NCBI GenBank assembly: GCA_023159155.1
Contig: JAJNNX010000004.1
Location: 248,001-312,000, forward strand
From: Ustulina deusta
Taxonomy: Eukaryota > Ascomycota > Sordariomycetes > Xylariales > Xylariaceae
Length of the DNA: 64,000 bases
Direction of reading: 5' to 3'
Below are positions 60,315 through 64,000 of this stretch, piece after piece. The notes beneath the pieces are model-generated. The model was not told the origin of the DNA, ran no database searches, and saw nothing but the letters and a program-made list of their open reading frames with translations. Position numbers and translations under genes: made by a program. Positions within the stretch are counted from its first letter, which is position 1. Each line of letters opens with the position of its first letter.

Positions 60315-62188
60315 ATGCCTCAAAAGAGCCCTCGTGAGCTAATTCCCGACATAGTTAAAGACGCTAAAGCTCATTTCAAGTCACTGCTCTCAAGAGAATC
60401 ACCGCAGCGTACCCCAACCCAGCAAGACGGCCCAACAACGCCGCCCTTTTCTAAAGGAAAGGCGACATCCCGGAAGCTTTTGGATATATCAACACCGTTT
60501 TCTGGGTCTTATTTTGGTTCTCCAAGTAAAGTGCTTGGCCCTATCTCGCCCTCCCAACAGGCAGCATACCCATCTCCCGCTTCAGCTCGCAGTAGCATTT
60601 CAGAGGCGAGACCAAGATCGGCTTTCTCCGAGTCAAGTAGCAGTGAGGCTTCTGGATCCAGCTCTTTAAAATCACAAGTGTCTTGCTCAAGCTTATCTTC
60701 CCCCGCTTCACGTTGTGGTGTCTACTCAGACCCTTGCGCCCCGAAATGGATGAGAACAATGCACTAGGAATTTTGAATAGGGCTATCGTCGTTGCACAGC
60801 AACAGAAGTCTAGATCCAAATCTACTCAAAGTAACAACAGTCTGGCGCCTTTTCGCACTGCCAAGGGTGCAACTGGTGCCCGAAAGGGTAGTAGCAACGC
60901 GCAGAAGAAGAGGAAGAAGAACAGAAGGGTGGAGAGGGCCAAACAATTAATCAGAGATTACGGGAATGGTGAACGGCCTGCTAATCGGGAAGTATTGAGT
61001 CGTACGCTTTATCTCGGCGAATATAGGCAATTGCTCCAGGAGATAGGTGATGACAGTACTCTGAATAACACCTTCGAGAACGAACTTCGGTAATATGACT
61101 ATTGTTTTCGAGTGTGTAAAGATGTAATCGTAGCTAATAAGGGTATTAGGTACGACTATACCGCAGATAACAGAGGCAAGAACAATAGGAGATCGAAACA
61201 ATTTGTTGTTCGGATGCCTACTGCATTCCACGAACGCCTCTCGGATGAAATAGACGAGGCTATAAAAGGTTGGAAGATTGCTATTAGAGAGGGCAGGGCA
61301 CAGTGCGGGACAGGAATGTGCTCCGGGCAGTATTGCACCCACGGCCGCACCAAAGAAATTGCCAAGAACCTTAAGGGGCATCGGAGTGAGCCTCTCAATA
61401 ACTCGGAACTGGAGGAAAGTGACAAGAAAGATCCAGATCTATCTTACGAATTAGAGGGTTATGACACAGATGACGATGAGTCAGACGATAATAATGAGTT
61501 AGACAAGAACCATTCGGATAGCAATGTATCAGAATGGCCGGGGCTCGTGGTGGAAATAGGGTCGTCCCAGAAAAGCTTTGACTTACGTAAGAAGTGCGAG
61601 TGGTATATCGAGAAGAGTAATGGGGAGGTACGGACTGTTATTGGCGTTGACCTATAATACGGCTTATACCAATGTTACCCCAAGCCCAAAACCCTGCCGC
61701 ACGGGCCTGGTAAACGCCAGAAGAGCAAGGCTGCTAAGGAGGACATCGCCAAGATGGTAGATGCCACAAAGAAAAACAAAGCCCTAGGAAAGATATTTCT
61801 GTGGCGTGCCGAGATTGATAGTGGCACTAATCAGGCTACAGCAGTCCTTTACGAGGATAGACCCCTAGTAAGCGTTGCCTTCAGATCCTTCTATGGCTTT
61901 CTCTCACAAATGCAGATATTCCGAGATGAGAACGGTAAACCAGCCGGCGAAGTCGCATTTCGACTATCCCTTGAAGACTTTATATCTGCAAGGCTTTTGG
62001 AAAAGATTGGGGCTTCGCACAACCCGGAGTTAGCCATTATGTCGGAATCACTATGTAATCGTTTGGAATCAGCACTGGAAGCTCAGATACCGAAGGATAG
62101 AGATAGAGAGAAGAAAAAAGAAGGAGGAAAGAAGGAGGTGAAAAGGACCCGCAAGGGAAAACACAACGCGGGAGGACGCACAGGATGA
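60315..62188 (+). pseudogene. PD-(D/E)XK (Uma2-like) nuclease-family gene, interrupted
   Basis: The N-terminal frame MPQKSPRELIPDIVKDAKAH (60315) continues as a Ser-rich leader, then near 60740 the coding frame shifts by one to GILNRAIVVAQQQKSRSK. An intron at 61090-61149 (GTAATA...TATTAG, branch GCTAAT) joins NELR to YDYTADNRG. The core has QFVVRMPTAFHERLSDEID, DPDLSYE and WPGLVVEIGSSQK, which fit the DxD...ExxxSQK pattern of fungal PD-(D/E)XK/Uma2-like proteins. A TAA at 61655-61657 interrupts right after VIGVDL; the frame resumes at once and runs to IFLWRAEID, QIFRDENGKP and LSLEDFISARLLEK, the usual C-terminal half, ending with a basic KKKEGGKKEVKR tail. TAA from CAA would be a CpA-to-TpA change. 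Probably a decaying accessory gene; a truncated but expressed protein is possible. Confidence 0.5.
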
Positions 62189-62684
62189 AGGTACAAGCAC
62201 TACGATTGCTCGAACTACGACAACGGGAGCCGCTCCTGTACCTGGGCTTGTACTCTTGCCCGCACCTACGCAAAGGCTATATTCTTTTCTGGGCCAGAGG
62301 GCGTGCTTTTTAGGAGTCCATAGTGTGTAGTCCGGCGCTTTAGAAGGTGAAGCTGATGTAGATGAGGAAGAAGTTGACGGCTGCGCTACCGAGTTTAGTG
62401 CTTGAGACGACGTTTCAATGACCTCGAGGTCGGAATTATCAGTAGATAACGAGGTGGCTATGATAAGGGGCCTTTCTATTAAAGGTATGTAAGATGGATG
62501 AGCTGAAGAAACATGATAGTTGTAGGGCATTCTTAAACCAGCTCTTATATGAACAAATATCAACAGCTCCTGAGTACGATCCTCTCTGTAAGTACTAGAG
62601 GCGTCTGTTTGATAGTCTTTGCAAGGACGTCTACTAACAGATAAAGCTGTTATAGCGCGCCACGTCCACCCATAGCTGACGGGG

Positions 62685-63417
62685 ATGAACTTGATAGTGT
62701 CGGTCCATGGTGTTACTGGGGTCCTTAAACTTGCCCATAACAAAAGATGGAAAAGTTTCGTCAGAATTAAGCGAGCCATTATGATAGCCATTACTCCCAA
62801 TGTTAATATCACCAAGAAGGACGAGTTCATGATCGCAGAGACCGAGGAAACATTCTCCAACGGCGGTAAGTATATCCTGTCTTCATGATGAAAACATGAT
62901 GAAAACAAAATCTACAGCTCTAGCGCCTCTTGACACTAAAGCAGTATTTCAGCACTTCAAATAATATGCTTCCGTGGATCTAATTCGACGCTTAGTGGGC
63001 TTCGGGAACAGCACTACAGCCGTGAAGATCAGTTTCGACCAGAAATATACACTGCCCAGAAACTGGGAGGACGGATCAATTTCAAAGCAAGAACTCCACG
63101 GCAACTCCTTCATAATGACCAATAATACCACAGACGTGGCTTCCTATTTATTTACAAGGTTGTTGATAGCGAAGACTAGCAATTCTACATCAGCGCCTCT
63201 CCTATCTGCCCTAGAGGCAGCGAAGTCATGAGTCCTAAAGCGACCGTCGCTCTCTGGTTTCAGAAGGATGCTGAGACTGGAGCCATGGTCTCAGTGAACA
63301 GGTCGGATGTTTCTGTCTACCCATGGCATGAATCTAGATTGGGGCGGGTCACACTTCGTGCGAAAAGAATAACTAGTCTCGCCTGGGTCAGTTGTGCCTG
63401 ACAGGAGAAGGCACGTT
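62685..63417 (+). pseudogene. unknown gene with in-frame stop, possible relic
   Basis: The frame from 62685 ends at a perfect donor (GTAAGT at 62866); a 52-base intron to 62917 joins ETFSNGG to ALAPLDTKAVFQHFK. A TAA at 62962-62964 then interrupts, and the same frame goes on YASVDLIRRLVGFGNSTTAV and FDQKYTLPRNWEDGSISK to a stop at 63231. An overlapping frame (from about 63229) continues with PKATVALWFQKDAETGAMV and ends near 63417, so another splice or a frameshift is likely. I do not recognise the family. The single TAA could come from CAA, as in the nuclease-like gene just upstream. Confidence 0.3.
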
Positions 63418-63809
63418 TTCATATACTTTTACATCAATTCATAAATCTCTATCGCACCCGCTTTATCACAACATTTGGATATTATCCTGCTACATCAACG
63501 TCATGCTCTTTACTTCATGTGCTTATAAACTAAGAAATTGATCGCTTGCGCGACATCGAATCAAGGCCCTTCTTAGAGCCAGAATTGTGATATGTCCATG
63601 GAACTAGAGAAGAATAACGCATGGTCAATTCGCCATCCAAAACCATTCGGTCTCCCTTGTCCTCACATCAAGTGGGAGGTGTGGGCCGTTCTCGCCATGA
63701 AGTAATGTGATTATTATAACTTGGAAGCCTAGTCTCCATAATTACTTACAGATACTCGGTTGGCGAGTCCACGATTTGATGCCAAACACTTTACGTCTGA
63801 TCATATTAC
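63418..63809. other. intergenic
   Basis: Between the unknown relic and the gene entering from the right edge. Nothing recognisable. Confidence 0.3.
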
Positions 63810-64000
63810 CTTGATTTTTGGCGAAGAAGAAGAAAAATGACCGTACAGGCATAATGGTACTATTTGTAGCTGGGAGAGTAGAGAGCTCGTTATCGCCGCC
63901 GCTGGCGATGAAAACTATTGTCCAATTCTCTCCAGGCTGTCGCAAATCCAGTGATAGAGCACAGCGGAGCAATTGGTCCTCGCTTCGAACGCGAAGGCAT
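63810..64000 (-). CDS. partial unknown gene at window edge
   Basis: A minus-strand frame is open from the window edge down to a GTAATA donor at 63809, carrying DLRQPGENWTIVFIASGGDN and STLPATNSTIMPVRS. It continues unspliced to 63742. No start is inside the window. The segment looks protein-like but no family is recognised. Confidence 0.25.

Noticed and set aside
62069..62908. 279-codon minus-strand open frame
   Set aside because: Low-complexity, Ser-rich and antisense to frames with better motif content and splice signals; hydrophobic parts look accidental.
1..64000. CRISPR arrays, operons or bacterial features
   Set aside because: Genes are intron-bearing and eukaryotic; no regularly spaced repeats of CRISPR type were seen.

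Overview
The window is nuclear DNA of a filamentous ascomycete (Pezizomycotina, probably Sordariomycetes). Three things point there. Genes carry one to eight short introns with GTAAGT/GTATGT donors and CTAAC-like branch points. The protein set is typical of moulds (hamartin/Tsc1, a GH7 cellobiohydrolase, fungal CSC1/OSCA, Leu5, TM9). An AT-rich block with no usable reading frame looks like repeat-induced point mutation (RIP). I worked out exon models by hand; every complete multi-exon model below joins to an open frame divisible by three.

Layout. 1-5.2 kb: no recognisable gene. 5.2-18.7 kb: housekeeping genes, namely ABCF ATPase (-), a DAGK/sphingosine-kinase-like protein (-), a tRNA-like Pol III unit (-), a CCDC124/Lso2-type ribosome factor (+), a Leu5-type mitochondrial carrier (+) and a TM9/EMP70 protein (-). 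19.4-27.15 kb: AT-rich RIP-like island with microsatellites and palindromes. 27.9-42 kb: CSC1/OSCA channel (-), METTL4-like MT-A70 methyltransferase (+), mitochondrial uL23 (-), DJ-1/PfpI protein (-) and Tsc1 (+). 42.6-45.1 kb: a broken mitochondrial phosphate carrier fragment and a GH7 cellobiohydrolase (-). 45.1-50.4 kb: no recognisable gene. 50.4-53.0 kb: a kinesin-6-like motor (-) whose P-loop is split by a GC-AG intron. 56.4-58.2 kb: an acidic nuclear-looking protein (+). 58.8-64 kb: an accessory-looking segment with a degraded PD-(D/E)XK/Uma2-like gene and other decaying unknown genes, two of them cut by TAA codons that could have come from CAA.

The conserved genes do not form a pathway cluster. 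Themes are ribosome and translation (ABCF, CCDC124, uL23m), mitochondria (Leu5, uL23m, phosphate carrier relic), membranes and osmotic or TOR signalling (TM9, CSC1, Tsc1) and the cytoskeleton (kinesin). I found no clear new molecular system. The most promising lead is the 58.8-64 kb segment with the nuclease-like gene.
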